A stretch of DNA of 64,000 bases from NCBI RefSeq assembly GCF_000013765.1, contig NC_007954.1, positions 1,178,001-1,242,000 on the forward strand, in the 5' to 3' direction. A model generated the notes under the pieces. The model saw nothing but the letters and a program-made list of their open reading frames with translations. It did not search any database and had not been told where the DNA came from. Positions 56,701 to 64,000 of this stretch are shown in pieces (positions within the stretch are counted from its first letter, which is position 1; every line of letters starts with the position of its first letter). The stretch is from Shewanella denitrificans OS217 (GTDB taxonomy: Bacteria; Pseudomonadota; Gammaproteobacteria; Enterobacterales; Shewanellaceae). The position numbers were made by a program, and so were the translations under genes.

Positions 56701-57483
56701 TTGGAACATTTTGTGTGGAATATTGACCCTGTGATGGTGTCGTTTTTAGGTCTGAGCATACATTGGTACGGGGCATTGTTTGCAACCGCGATTGCCGCGG
56801 GTTTTCAAGTCATGAAACGTATGTACGTCAAGGAAGGCTTAGATCTTGAGTCATTAGATAACTTCCTGATTTATTGCGTCGTAGGCATTATTGTTGGCGC
56901 CCGTTTGGCCCATGTGATTTTTTACGATCCCAGTTATTATTTCTCTCATCCGGCTAAAATTTTGGCGATTTGGGAAGGCGGCCTTGCCAGTCATGGTGGC
57001 GGTCTTGGGGCGATTATTGCGCTGTATTATTACCACAAAAAGATTAAGCTGCCGTTCCTATTCCTGCTGGACAGACTGGCTATCGCCACGGCGATTTTTG
57101 GCTTTTTTGTGCGCATGGCGAACTTTGCCAACTCAGAGATTTTGGGCGTACCGAGCAATGCTCCCTGGGCGATAGTGTTTGAACGCATCGATTTTCTGCC
57201 GCGTCATCCAGCTCAGCTTTATGAGGCTATCGCTTATCTGGCGATTTTTATCACCTTATATGCCTTGTATAAGTTTACTCAGCTTAAAGAGAAGCACGGG
57301 GTGTTATTCGGTGTGTTCCTTTGCACCGTGTTTAGCGCCCGTTTTGCCATCGAGTTTGTTAAGGTAAAACAAGCCGCCTACGCCGAAGACTTTGTCTTAA
57401 GTGCCGGCCAATGGCTAAGTGTGCCTTTCTTGTTAGTGGGTGTTGCGCTGTTAGTGCTGCCTTTTATCCGCAAGGTTAAATAA
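56701..57483 (+). CDS. lgt: Prolipoprotein diacylglyceryl transferase-like protein
   Basis: An integral membrane enzyme that moves diacylglyceryl from phosphatidylglycerol to the lipobox cysteine of prolipoproteins. Seven helices are predicted over 260 residues. Lgt hallmarks are IHWYGALFA, GARLAHVIFYD, ASHGGGLGAI with the catalytic-site His, RMANFANSEILG and SARFAIEF with the Arg and Glu. It is shorter than E. coli Lgt (291) and its sequence looks more like short Lgt forms outside the usual gammaproteobacterial lgt-thyA locus, so this may be a second copy. The start is uncertain: TTG at 56701 suits the AAGGGAAGG ribosome site, with GTG at 56695 and TTG at 56674 also possible. Confidence 0.85.
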   Translation: MEHFVWNIDPVMVSFLGLSIHWYGALFATAIAAGFQVMKRMYVKEGLDLESLDNFLIYCVVGIIVGARLAHVIFYDPSYYFSHPAKILAIWEGGLASHGGGLGAIIALYYYHKKIKLPFLFLLDRLAIATAIFGFFVRMANFANSEILGVPSNAPWAIVFERIDFLPRHPAQLYEAIAYLAIFITLYALYKFTQLKEKHGVLFGVFLCTVFSARFAIEFVKVKQAAYAEDFVLSAGQWLSVPFLLVGVALLVLPFIRKVK

Positions 57484-57495
57484 TCTTTCAAGTTG

Positions 57496-57555
57496 TGATT
57501 AACTGAATAGCTTATTGAGCTATCGCTTATTGAGTTGTCGGTCATTGAACAAAAA
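57496..57555 (+). repeat. Degenerate 15-bp tandem repeats after lgt
   Basis: CTTATTGAGCTATCG at 57511 is followed directly by CTTATTGAGTTGTCG and then a diverged GTCATTGAAC unit; the 15 bp before 57511 are a weaker match. The array starts about 12 bp past the lgt stop and has the same 15-bp period as the array after serB. Confidence 0.65.
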
Positions 57556-57587
57556 GCAAAACCACTGCCAAGGCAGTGGTTTTTTTA
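57556..57587 (+). terminator. Rho-independent terminator of lgt
   Basis: An 11-12-bp stem AAAACCACTGCC/GGCAGTGGTTTT with a tight loop is followed by seven Ts. It is 70 bp past the lgt stop and may also serve the convergent hutD transcript. Confidence 0.85.
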
Positions 57588-57615
57588 TGTTTAACCAATC
57601 CTGCTCTGCTACAAC

Positions 57616-57666
57616 AAGGCTGAACTCATAATAAAACTAAACTTATAATAAGGCTAGGCTCATAAT
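57616..57666 (-). repeat. Three 17-bp tandem repeats spanning the hutD stop codon
   Basis: Units AAGGCTGAACTCATAAT, AAAACTAAACTTATAAT and AAGGCTAGGCTCATAAT lie in exact tandem. The hutD TAA (57643-57645 on the complement) is inside the middle unit and the last HutD codons are inside the third, so the gene's end has been duplicated outward. Confidence 0.75.
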
Positions 57667-58227
57667 AATGACTCGTTCACCGCTGAAATTAACAGGACTA
57701 CTGGACGCTAAATCGTCGGCTGCAAGCCTGACTAAATACCCTTGGGGGAGTGTTATGGTGTTATTGCTGAATGTCACTTCACAACTGCCGGTGACAGCAT
57801 AGGCAAATAGCAGCTGAGATAAAGGCAGTGTAAGTGTACTGGCTTGCAATACGTGAACGTCAGTCTGATATTTAGCGGCTTTTACTATCAAGTTAAAATC
57901 ACTAATAGGGCCATTAATTAACACACCTGAGGTCATAAGGCCGCCATCAAAGTTGGCGACGGCCAGCGGCGTGGCTAATGTCTGGTATTGATGCCGACCA
58001 TCATGGTTTTGGTGCTTGAGGGTGATCCCCACACCTTCAAGCAGCAATAGCTGACGTTGGTAACCACTAAAGTCCGAGAAAGGCCCATCTTCGGTGACCT
58101 TTGCCATACTGATGCGCCAGTCAAAGTCAGCCATTGTACCGCCCTCATTGATGGCAAGTTCTATGGTCTCGCCTTTGCCATTCTTCCAAGGCAGACGTTT
58201 AAAGTCATTGGGGGGAATGATCTGCAC
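57643..58227 (-). CDS. hutD: HutD family protein
   Basis: A 194-residue cupin-fold protein of the HutD/Ves family: KRLPWKNGKGETIELAIN at the N-terminus and FDWRISMAKVTEDGPFSDFSG are strongly conserved family motifs, with LLLLEGVGITL following. HutD is associated with histidine utilisation or its regulation, but no hut genes are nearby. The start is GTG with AGGAGT upstream. It is 47 bp downstream of the panE-like gene on the same strand, so the two may share a transcript. The last codons belong to a 17-bp tandem repeat. Confidence 0.85.
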   Translation of the reverse strand: MQIIPPNDFKRLPWKNGKGETIELAINEGGTMADFDWRISMAKVTEDGPFSDFSGYQRQLLLLEGVGITLKHQNHDGRHQYQTLATPLAVANFDGGLMTSGVLINGPISDFNLIVKAAKYQTDVHVLQASTLTLPLSQLLFAYAVTGSCEVTFSNNTITLPQGYLVRLAADDLASSSPVNFSGERVIIMSLALL

Positions 58228-58274
58228 TCTCTATATACTCCTAGGCTTTTACTCTTGGGTTTATGCTCTTTAGC

Positions 58275-59288
58275 TTATTTGCTCGTTCGTTGGATTAGCT
58301 GCGTCAAACTAACCTTATGTCCTTGTTCAAGCAGCTTGATGGCTTCAACTATGGCGGCATTGACTGGGGTGTTCACCCCATACTCTTGCCCTAAACGCAC
58401 GACTGCGCCGTTGAGATAATCAATTTCTGTTGTTCGCTTAGCTTGAATGTCTTCCCACATGGATGAGCGCGCCTTGTCATCTATGCTGAGCATGGCTTTT
58501 GCGAGGCGGGAGAATAAAAAATCTGGTAGGGACAAAATAAACGGCAAATATTGGGGCTTCACTCTAGTGAATTGCCCTAGGCTAAACCCTGCTGCGCGGC
58601 AGACGCTGAGCCATTCTCTCATGGCCTTAGCCAGCCAAATGCGTGTCGGGCGTTGGCTCAATTGCTGTTTTATGGGTAAATCCATGATGGCATTTAAGGC
58701 ATTGTTTAGATTTAATAATAATTTCCCATGAATGACAGACTCGAAATCGACTTTGAGCTCGCAGCTAAATCCATGAGTTGTCAGGGCGTGATAAATAGGC
58801 TGTAGTGCATCGTGCTCTTGAAACACAAAACCGCCTTCGGTGCCTTTATGGAACACGGCATTGGCTTTTTGCAGCACATTAAAGGGGGTGATCCCAAGGA
58901 GTAATTGCCGGCTGCCATGTTGCTGTTTTAGGGCTGACGCGACAAGATCGCGACTGCCAAGGCCGTTTTGCATTAAGACTAGGCTGCTTTGTGAGTGAGT
59001 CATGGCTAAAAGCTTTGCAACAACGCCTTCAAGTTGATGGCATTTCACCGTGACAAACACAAGATCGAAGGTTTCATCTTTGAGTTCTGTGAGCAATTGC
59101 CTTGGCATGACTACCTTATCTAATCCGAGATAATCAGTGAGATGAATACCGCCAGTGGTCACTATGGCGTCTTTAATGCGTTGTCTGCAGATTAAGCTAA
59201 CATCAAGGCCCGCAAGGGCGAGTTCGCCAGCCAAATAACAGCCGGTAGAGCCTGCACCAAAGATGGCAATCTTAAGCCGGTTATTCAT
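58275..59288 (-). CDS. panE: 2-dehydropantoate 2-reductase (PanE/ApbA family)
   Basis: Reduces ketopantoate to pantoate with NADPH in pantothenate synthesis. The 337-residue protein starts with the Rossmann motif IFGAGSTGCYLAGELALAG, has VTVKCHQLE and LMQNGLGSRDLV, the catalytic Lys region VIHGKLLLNLNNALNAI, and the C-terminal motif SSMWEDIQAKRTTEIDYLNG. It could be a paralogue acting on other 2-oxoacids because PanE-like families are broad. It is the first gene of a probable two-gene unit with hutD. Confidence 0.88.
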   Translation of the reverse strand: MNNRLKIAIFGAGSTGCYLAGELALAGLDVSLICRQRIKDAIVTTGGIHLTDYLGLDKVVMPRQLLTELKDETFDLVFVTVKCHQLEGVVAKLLAMTHSQSSLVLMQNGLGSRDLVASALKQQHGSRQLLLGITPFNVLQKANAVFHKGTEGGFVFQEHDALQPIYHALTTHGFSCELKVDFESVIHGKLLLNLNNALNAIMDLPIKQQLSQRPTRIWLAKAMREWLSVCRAAGFSLGQFTRVKPQYLPFILSLPDFLFSRLAKAMLSIDDKARSSMWEDIQAKRTTEIDYLNGAVVRLGQEYGVNTPVNAAIVEAIKLLEQGHKVSLTQLIQRTSK

Positions 59289-59410
59289 TGTTATTTAATC
59301 TCCCTAGTTTATGTTCTAAGTGCTCAGTTCATCTTTTGCAAGGAAACAGCTTGGCACGGTAAAGCGAGCACAGACAAGCGGTTTTTAGCATCACAAGAAA
59401 ACTGGGCAAC

Positions 59411-59441
59411 AAAAAAGCCAGTTGGGTTAGCAACTGGCTTT
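59411..59441 (-). terminator. Rho-independent terminator of metK
   Basis: An 11-bp stem AAAGCCAGTTG/CAACTGGCTTT has a 6-nt loop. On the minus strand it is followed by a T run. It lies 58 bp past the metK stop, beyond the 7-bp repeats. Confidence 0.85.
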
Positions 59442-59463
59442 CATATTAGGCTGACAATTTTCA

Positions 59464-59496
59464 GAACCTAGAACCTAGAACCTAGAACCTAGAACC
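59464..59496 (-). repeat. 7-bp tandem repeat just past the metK stop codon
   Basis: GAACCTA is repeated four times without error, followed by a partial fifth unit. In the direction of metK the unit is CTAGGTT, so every period brings a TAG triplet in a shifting frame. The array begins 2 bp after the metK stop. Confidence 0.85.
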
Positions 59497-59498
59497 GA

Positions 59499-60650
59499 TC
59501 AGAGTCCAGCGTCGGCGCGCAGCATTTCGGCCTTGTCTGTCGCTTCCCATGGGAAGCCTTCACGGCCAAAGTGTCCGTAAGCTGCAGTTTGCTGATAGAT
59601 AGGGCGAGCCAAGTCTAGCATGGCCGTTAGGCCGTAGGGACGTAGCTCAAAGTGCTGGCGAACTAGCTTAATGAGCACTTCTTCAGACACTTTACCCGTG
59701 CCGAAAGTCTCAATGCTGATTGAGGTAGGCTCGGCAACGCCAATGGCGTAAGACACTTGGATTTCACAGCGGTCAGCAAGACCAGCAGCAACGATGTTTT
59801 TTGCTACATATCGGGCAGCATAGGCTGCACTGCGATCCACTTTAGATGGATCTTTCCCAGAGAACGCGCCGCCGCCGTGGCGGGCCATGCCGCCGTAGGT
59901 GTCAACGATGATCTTACGACCTGTTAAGCCACAATCACCTACTGGACCGCCAATAACGAAACGCCCCGTTGGGTTAATAAAGTATTTAGTGTCTTTATTT
60001 AACCACTGCGCCGGTAATACTGGCTTGATGATGGTTTCCATCACACCTTCAATCAAATCCGCTTGAGTGACGTCTTCTCTGTGCTGGGTCGATAACACGA
60101 TAGCGTCGATACCGACAATTTTACCGTCTTCATAAGCAAAAGTGACCTGGCTTTTTGCGTCTGGTCGCAGCCAAGGTAGGGTACCGTCTTTACGTACTTC
60201 GGACTGACGTTTCACTAATGCGTGAGCATAAGTAATAGGGGCTGGCATCAGTACGTCAGTTTCATTGTTGGCATAGCCAAACATTAATCCTTGATCGCCC
60301 GCACCTTGCTCGGCAGGATCGGCACGATCCACACCTTGGTTGATGTCTGGTGATTGCTTGCCAATGGCGTTTAATACCGCGCAAGAGTCTGCATCAAAAC
60401 CCATGTCTGAATGGGTGTAGCCAATTTCGCGCACGGTTTTACGGGTAATTTCTTCGATATCAACCCAGGCAGAGGTGGTGACTTCACCGCCCACTAATAC
60501 CATGCCGGTTTTAACATAGGTTTCACAGGCAACACGAGCTTTTGGGTCTTGCTCAAGAATTGCGTCTAATACCGCATCAGATATCTGATCGGCGATTTTA
60601 TCTGGATGACCTTCTGAAACGGATTCAGAGGTGAACAAGTGCTTTGCCAT
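59499..60650 (-). CDS. metK: S-adenosylmethionine synthetase
   Basis: Makes S-adenosylmethionine from methionine and ATP. The 383-residue protein (E. coli 384) shows [20 protein letters not shown] with the ATP/metal site, [14 protein letters not shown] with the flexible-loop motif, and [20 protein letters not shown]. It is divergent from tkt, the standard Shewanella layout. A MetJ-type operator lies 37 bp before the start codon, so repression by MetJ with SAM is expected. Confidence 0.98.
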   Translation of the reverse strand: MAKHLFTSESVSEGHPDKIADQISDAVLDAILEQDPKARVACETYVKTGMVLVGGEVTTSAWVDIEEITRKTVREIGYTHSDMGFDADSCAVLNAIGKQSPDINQGVDRADPAEQGAGDQGLMFGYANNETDVLMPAPITYAHALVKRQSEVRKDGTLPWLRPDAKSQVTFAYEDGKIVGIDAIVLSTQHREDVTQADLIEGVMETIIKPVLPAQWLNKDTKYFINPTGRFVIGGPVGDCGLTGRKIIVDTYGGMARHGGGAFSGKDPSKVDRSAAYAARYVAKNIVAAGLADRCEIQVSYAIGVAEPTSISIETFGTGKVSEEVLIKLVRQHFELRPYGLTAMLDLARPIYQQTAAYGHFGREGFPWEATDKAEMLRADAGL

Positions 60651-60686
60651 AATAGGTAAATCTCGTCTTGGGGAATTTGAACGTGT

Positions 60687-60710
60687 AGAAGCTTCTACAT
60701 CTAGACGTCT
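60687..60710 (-). promoter_or_regulatory. MetJ operator (tandem met boxes) upstream of metK
   Basis: A perfect consensus met box AGACGTCT at 60703-60710 is preceded in register by two weaker 8-bp boxes, CTACATCT and AGAAGCTT, each matching 5 of 8 positions. MetJ binds arrays of two or more such boxes. The position, about 40-60 bp before metK, fits a repressor site. Confidence 0.8.
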
Positions 60711-61190
60711 ATTTTAATGAAATTTTTGCCAGATAACACCCCTAAACTAAAATTTACCCCCCCCATTCAAGATTTGGGGGATAAAATGGCAATCTTTTCA
60801 TCGGTTAGTTTTCAAGGCTAATCAATTAATGCTATGAAATCAATTGAATTATTTTACTTTCTGCCAACGCTTAAATTGTGTTTGTTCAGCGCAAAGATTA
60901 ATAATTTATATTGGTTAACATGCGTTTTTGTTTGGTGTTGCCAGTTTGATTAATACTGAATAAAACCACTTGAGTAAATTTAGCAGAGTCAGCAAGATAC
61001 GCCATTTAAGCGGTATATATTTATTAACAAATGCTCTGTGATTAAGGCTTTTTGGGGCTCAAACTGACGTTTAGATGAATCTCACAAAAATTTTTAATTT
61101 GCGTCACAGTGCCGAGTAAGGGAAAATGTGCCTCCACAATTGCTAGTGCACCTCAATACTAGCAAACATCATAATCAAGCAGGAGAGAGC
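60711..61190. other. metK-tkt intergenic region with a leader inverted repeat
   Basis: 480 bp with no gene. An 8-bp inverted repeat TTGCTAGT/ACTAGCAA at 61140-61165 lies 26 bp before the tkt start, with a 10-nt loop, and could form a hairpin in the tkt leader. AGGAGAG at 61181-61187 is the tkt ribosome site. The central 300 bp are AT-rich with no other structure I can support. Confidence 0.5.
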
Positions 61191-63185
61191 ATGTCTTCCC
61201 GTAAAGTACTCGCTAACGCTATCCGTGCATTAAGTATGGATGCAGTTCAAAAAGCCAATTCAGGTCACCCTGGTGCACCTATGGGTATGGCTGATATCGC
61301 CGAAGTGCTTTGGAATGATTTCCTTAAGCACAACCCGACGAACCCTGAGTGGGTCGATCGCGATCGTTTTATTTTATCAAACGGTCACGGCTCTATGCTG
61401 ATTTACTCTTTACTGCACCTAAGCGGTTATGCTTTGCCAATCGAAGAGCTAAAGCAATTCCGTCAGCTACATTCTAAGACTCCAGGCCACCCTGAATACG
61501 GTTACACCCCAGGTGTTGAAACCACCACTGGCCCATTAGGCGCAGGTATTAGCAACGCGGTCGGTATGGCCATTGCTGAAAAAACCTTAGCGGCGCAGTT
61601 TAACCGTGAAGGCCATGATATCGTCGATCACTTTACTTACTGTTTCTTAGGTGATGGCTGTTTAATGGAAGGCATCTCCCACGAGGCCTGTTCATTAGCG
61701 GGCACCTTAGGCTTAGGCAAGTTAATCGCATTTTGGGATGACAACGGCATTTCAATCGATGGTCATGTTGAAGGCTGGTTCACCGACGATACCCCTAAGC
61801 GTTTCGAAGCTTATGGCTGGCACGTGATTGCTGGCGTGGATGGTCACGACCCAGAAGCCATTAAAGCGGCAATCAATGAAGCTAAGTCGGTCACCGATAA
61901 GCCAAGCATGATTTGCTGCAAAACCATTATTGGTTTTGGTTCGCCAAACAAGTCTGGCAGCCATGACTGTCACGGCGCGCCACTCGGAGACGCTGAAATT
62001 GCTGCAGCGCGTGAATTCCTAGCTTGGCCACATGCCCCATTCGAAATCCCAACAGACGTATATGCAGGATGGGATGCCAAAGAAAAAGGCCAAGCGATTG
62101 AAGCGGCTTGGGAAAGCAAGTTTGAAGCCTATAAAGCGGCTCACCCAGCACTGGCTGCTGAGTATGAGCGCCGCGTGTTAAAAGGTGACTTACCCGCAGA
62201 TTTTGAAGCCAAGGCTCAAGCCTTCATTCAAGAGTGTCAAGATAAAGGCGAAGGCATTGCTAGCCGTAAAGCCTCGCAAAATGCTATCGGCTTCTTTGGT
62301 GCTATGTTGCCAGAGTTGTTAGGCGGCTCTGCGGATTTAGCCGGTTCTAACTTAACCTTATGGTCAGGTTCTAAAGGCATTCAAGACGATGCTGCCGGTA
62401 ACTACATCTATTACGGTGTGCGTGAATTTGGCATGAGCGGCATCATGAATGGCGCGTCATTGCACGGCGGTTTCATCAACTACGGCGCGACCTTCATGAT
62501 GTTTATGGAATACGCCCGTAATGCGGTACGTATGTCTGCGCTGATGGGCATTCAGAACATCTTCGTTTATACCCATGATTCTATCGGTCAAGGCGAAGAT
62601 GGCCCGACTCACCAACCAGTTGAGCAGCTAGCTAACTTACGCATGACGCCAAATATGGCAGTATGGCGCCCCTGTGATGCCGCTGAAACAGCGGTATCTT
62701 GGAAAGCGGCTATCGAGCGTCGTGATGCACCAACGTCACTGATTTTCAGCCGTCAAAACCTGAAAGCTCAAGCCCGCACGCCTGAGCAATTAGCTAACGT
62801 TGCCAAAGGCGCTTATGTGCTACTCGATTGCGCTGGCACAGCCGATGTCATCTTAATGGCGACGGGTTCTGAAGTGCAGCTTGCAATAGAAAGTGCTGCA
62901 GCATTAACCGAGCAAGGCGTTAAGGTGCGTGTTGTGTCTATGCCATCAACCACAGAGTTTGATAAGCAAGACATCGCTTACAAAGAGTCTGTATTGCCAA
63001 AAGTTGTGACTAAGCGTGTAGCCATTGAAGCGGCACATGTGGATTTCTGGCACAAGTACGTGGGCTTTGGCGGCGCTATGGTTGGTATGACGACCTTTGG
63101 TGAGTCAGCCCCAGGTGGTGACTTGCTTAAGCACTTTGGTTTCACCGTCGATAACGTAGTGGCGACAGTGAAAAGCTTAGGCTAA
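61191..63185 (+). CDS. tkt: Transketolase
   Basis: A thiamine-diphosphate enzyme of the pentose phosphate pathway, 664 residues as in E. coli TktA (663). Motifs are [37 protein letters not shown], the TPP-binding [18 protein letters not shown] with DDNGISIDG, and the central [20 protein letters not shown]. The ATG at 61191 with AGGAGAG upstream gives the standard [19 protein letters not shown] start; a longer reading from 61128 adds 21 atypical residues. It is followed by a terminator and epd. Confidence 0.98.
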   Translation: MSSRKVLANAIRALSMDAVQKANSGHPGAPMGMADIAEVLWNDFLKHNPTNPEWVDRDRFILSNGHGSMLIYSLLHLSGYALPIEELKQFRQLHSKTPGHPEYGYTPGVETTTGPLGAGISNAVGMAIAEKTLAAQFNREGHDIVDHFTYCFLGDGCLMEGISHEACSLAGTLGLGKLIAFWDDNGISIDGHVEGWFTDDTPKRFEAYGWHVIAGVDGHDPEAIKAAINEAKSVTDKPSMICCKTIIGFGSPNKSGSHDCHGAPLGDAEIAAAREFLAWPHAPFEIPTDVYAGWDAKEKGQAIEAAWESKFEAYKAAHPALAAEYERRVLKGDLPADFEAKAQAFIQECQDKGEGIASRKASQNAIGFFGAMLPELLGGSADLAGSNLTLWSGSKGIQDDAAGNYIYYGVREFGMSGIMNGASLHGGFINYGATFMMFMEYARNAVRMSALMGIQNIFVYTHDSIGQGEDGPTHQPVEQLANLRMTPNMAVWRPCDAAETAVSWKAAIERRDAPTSLIFSRQNLKAQARTPEQLANVAKGAYVLLDCAGTADVILMATGSEVQLAIESAAALTEQGVKVRVVSMPSTTEFDKQDIAYKESVLPKVVTKRVAIEAAHVDFWHKYVGFGGAMVGMTTFGESAPGGDLLKHFGFTVDNVVATVKSLG

Positions 63186-63291
63186 TCCTTGGGATAAGTG
63201 CTTGAATGAAACCTTTTACAGACTAAAATCCTCCCTTTAGCGGATACTTAGCTGATAGGTGTTTAGTCTGTAAGCGTTAACTTGTATAATG

Positions 63292-63321
63292 ACGGCCTGT
63301 ATTGATACAGGCCGTTTTTTT
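63292..63321 (+). terminator. Rho-independent terminator after tkt
   Basis: An 11-bp stem ACGGCCTGTAT/ATACAGGCCGT has a very short loop and a run of Ts. It lies about 106 bp past the tkt stop and just before epd, so the two genes are not simply cotranscribed, or there is read-through. Confidence 0.85.
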
Positions 63322-63358
63322 ATCTCTTTTTATGACGATAGAGGAAGCTGAACCTTTA

Positions 63359-64000
63359 ATGATCCGCGTTGCTATCAATGGTTATGGCCGTATCGGCCGC
63401 TCAATTCTTCGTGCCCTGTATGAGTCGGGAAAACGTCAGCAAATTCAAATCGTTGCCATTAATGAATTGGCGAAACCTGAAGCTATCCGTCATTTAACTC
63501 AATACGATACTACCCATGGCCGCTTCGGACAGACGGTGGAGTTGCAAGAAGGGAAGTTACACATAGGTGATGATGCCATCGCCTTATTCCATCAAAGTGA
63601 TGCCACTAAGCTGCCTTGGGGGGAGCTGGATATCGACATAGTATTCGAGGCCAGTGGCAGTCTAATTGAACGTGAAGCCTGCGAAGCCCACATTATTTCA
63701 GGTGCTAAGCAAGTGCTTATCAGCCATCCTTCGTCCCAAGATGTGGATGCGACTATCGTTTACGGGGTCAATCATCACCTGTTAGCGGCAGAGCATACCG
63801 TGGTGTCTAATGCTTCTTGCACCACCAACTGCATAGTGCCAGTGATCGATGTGCTCGACAGCCATTTTGGCGTAATAAGCGGTGCTATCACCACCATACA
63901 TTCGGCAATGAACGATCAACAAGTCATCGATGCTTATCATGATGACTTGCGCCGTACCCGCGCCGCTGGCCAGTCAATTATTCCCGTGGATACTAAGCTT
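63359..64000 (+). CDS. epd: Erythrose-4-phosphate dehydrogenase, 3' end outside the window
   Basis: Oxidises erythrose 4-phosphate to 4-phosphoerythronate for pyridoxal phosphate synthesis; homologous to GAPDH. The visible 214 residues start with the Rossmann motif [18 protein letters not shown], contain YDTTHGRFG, the catalytic Cys in [13 protein letters not shown] and the Epd-type [20 protein letters not shown]. Order tkt-epd (then usually pgk, fba) is standard in Shewanella. I chose the ATG at 63359; an in-frame ATG at 63332 adds nine residues. Confidence 0.95.
   Translation, partial: MIRVAINGYGRIGRSILRALYESGKRQQIQIVAINELAKPEAIRHLTQYDTTHGRFGQTVELQEGKLHIGDDAIALFHQSDATKLPWGELDIDIVFEASGSLIEREACEAHIISGAKQVLISHPSSQDVDATIVYGVNHHLLAAEHTVVSNASCTTNCIVPVIDVLDSHFGVISGAITTIHSAMNDQQVIDAYHDDLRRTRAAGQSIIPVDTKL

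Noticed and set aside
60720..61190. Riboswitch (SAM or TPP) in the metK-tkt spacer
   Set aside because: No conserved SAM or THI-box core was found; the MetJ operator explains metK control.

Overview
The window looks like chromosomal DNA of a Shewanella-type gammaproteobacterium. This rests on gene content and order: metK divergent from tkt followed by epd, ytjB divergent from serB, a PilZ gene divergent from radA, an argD/astC-astA-astD-DUF1338 run, ubiUV divergent from ubiT, trhP coupled to a YfhL-type ferredoxin, and a PA2779/PA2778-type pair. The species is not resolved. No rRNA or tRNA gene, CRISPR array, prophage or replication origin was seen.

Layout. 1-5.7 kb: the end of an alpha/beta hydrolase gene, a MITE-like element, a secreted chitin-active LPMO (gbpA), ytjB, serB and another hydrolase. 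5.7-12 kb: a two-PilZ-domain protein, radA, a small PilZ protein and a YjiH-type membrane protein. 12-19 kb: ubiV, ubiU and ubiT (oxygen-independent ubiquinone synthesis), DUF2956, a PA2779/PA2778-type pair, and trhP with a ferredoxin (tRNA wobble-uridine hydroxylation). 18.8-21.3 kb: HDOD and degenerate-GGDEF/EAL signalling proteins. 21.5-24.7 kb: an accessory island with an FRG-domain gene between two integron attC-like half sites, cut by an IS3-family element. 24.8-31.9 kb: a thioesterase, a periplasmic binding protein, an Lrp-type regulator and the arginine/ornithine succinyltransferase genes with a DUF1338 gene. 31.9-36 kb: small accessory genes, a decayed gene and two dense hairpin arrays. 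36-38.5 kb: an SPFH protein, an SDR and a divergent XRE-cupin regulator. 38.6-44 kb: a compact five-gene biosynthetic operon (AurF-like diiron oxygenase, carrier protein, thioester reductase-hydrolase fusion, adenylation enzyme, HIT protein). 44.6-51 kb: an acyl-CoA ligase, a binding protein, and eutBC with a PotD-like binding protein. 51.4-59.3 kb: a secreted phospholipase D-like protein with a helix-hairpin-helix tail, an ABC-2 exporter pair, a LysE protein, an Lgt-type transferase, HutD and PanE. 59.4-64 kb: metK with a MetJ operator, tkt and a partial epd.

The strongest candidate for a new system is the 38.6-44 kb operon. It looks like a split NRPS-like line that loads an amino acid on a carrier, oxidises it with a diiron enzyme and releases it by reduction. 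The second theme is short tandem repeats beginning at or inside stop codons of several unrelated genes (serB, hutD, eutC, metK, and weaker cases). The third is a group of structured non-coding elements: a three-way-junction-like element between argD and astA, and two hairpin arrays at 31.9-33.1 kb.
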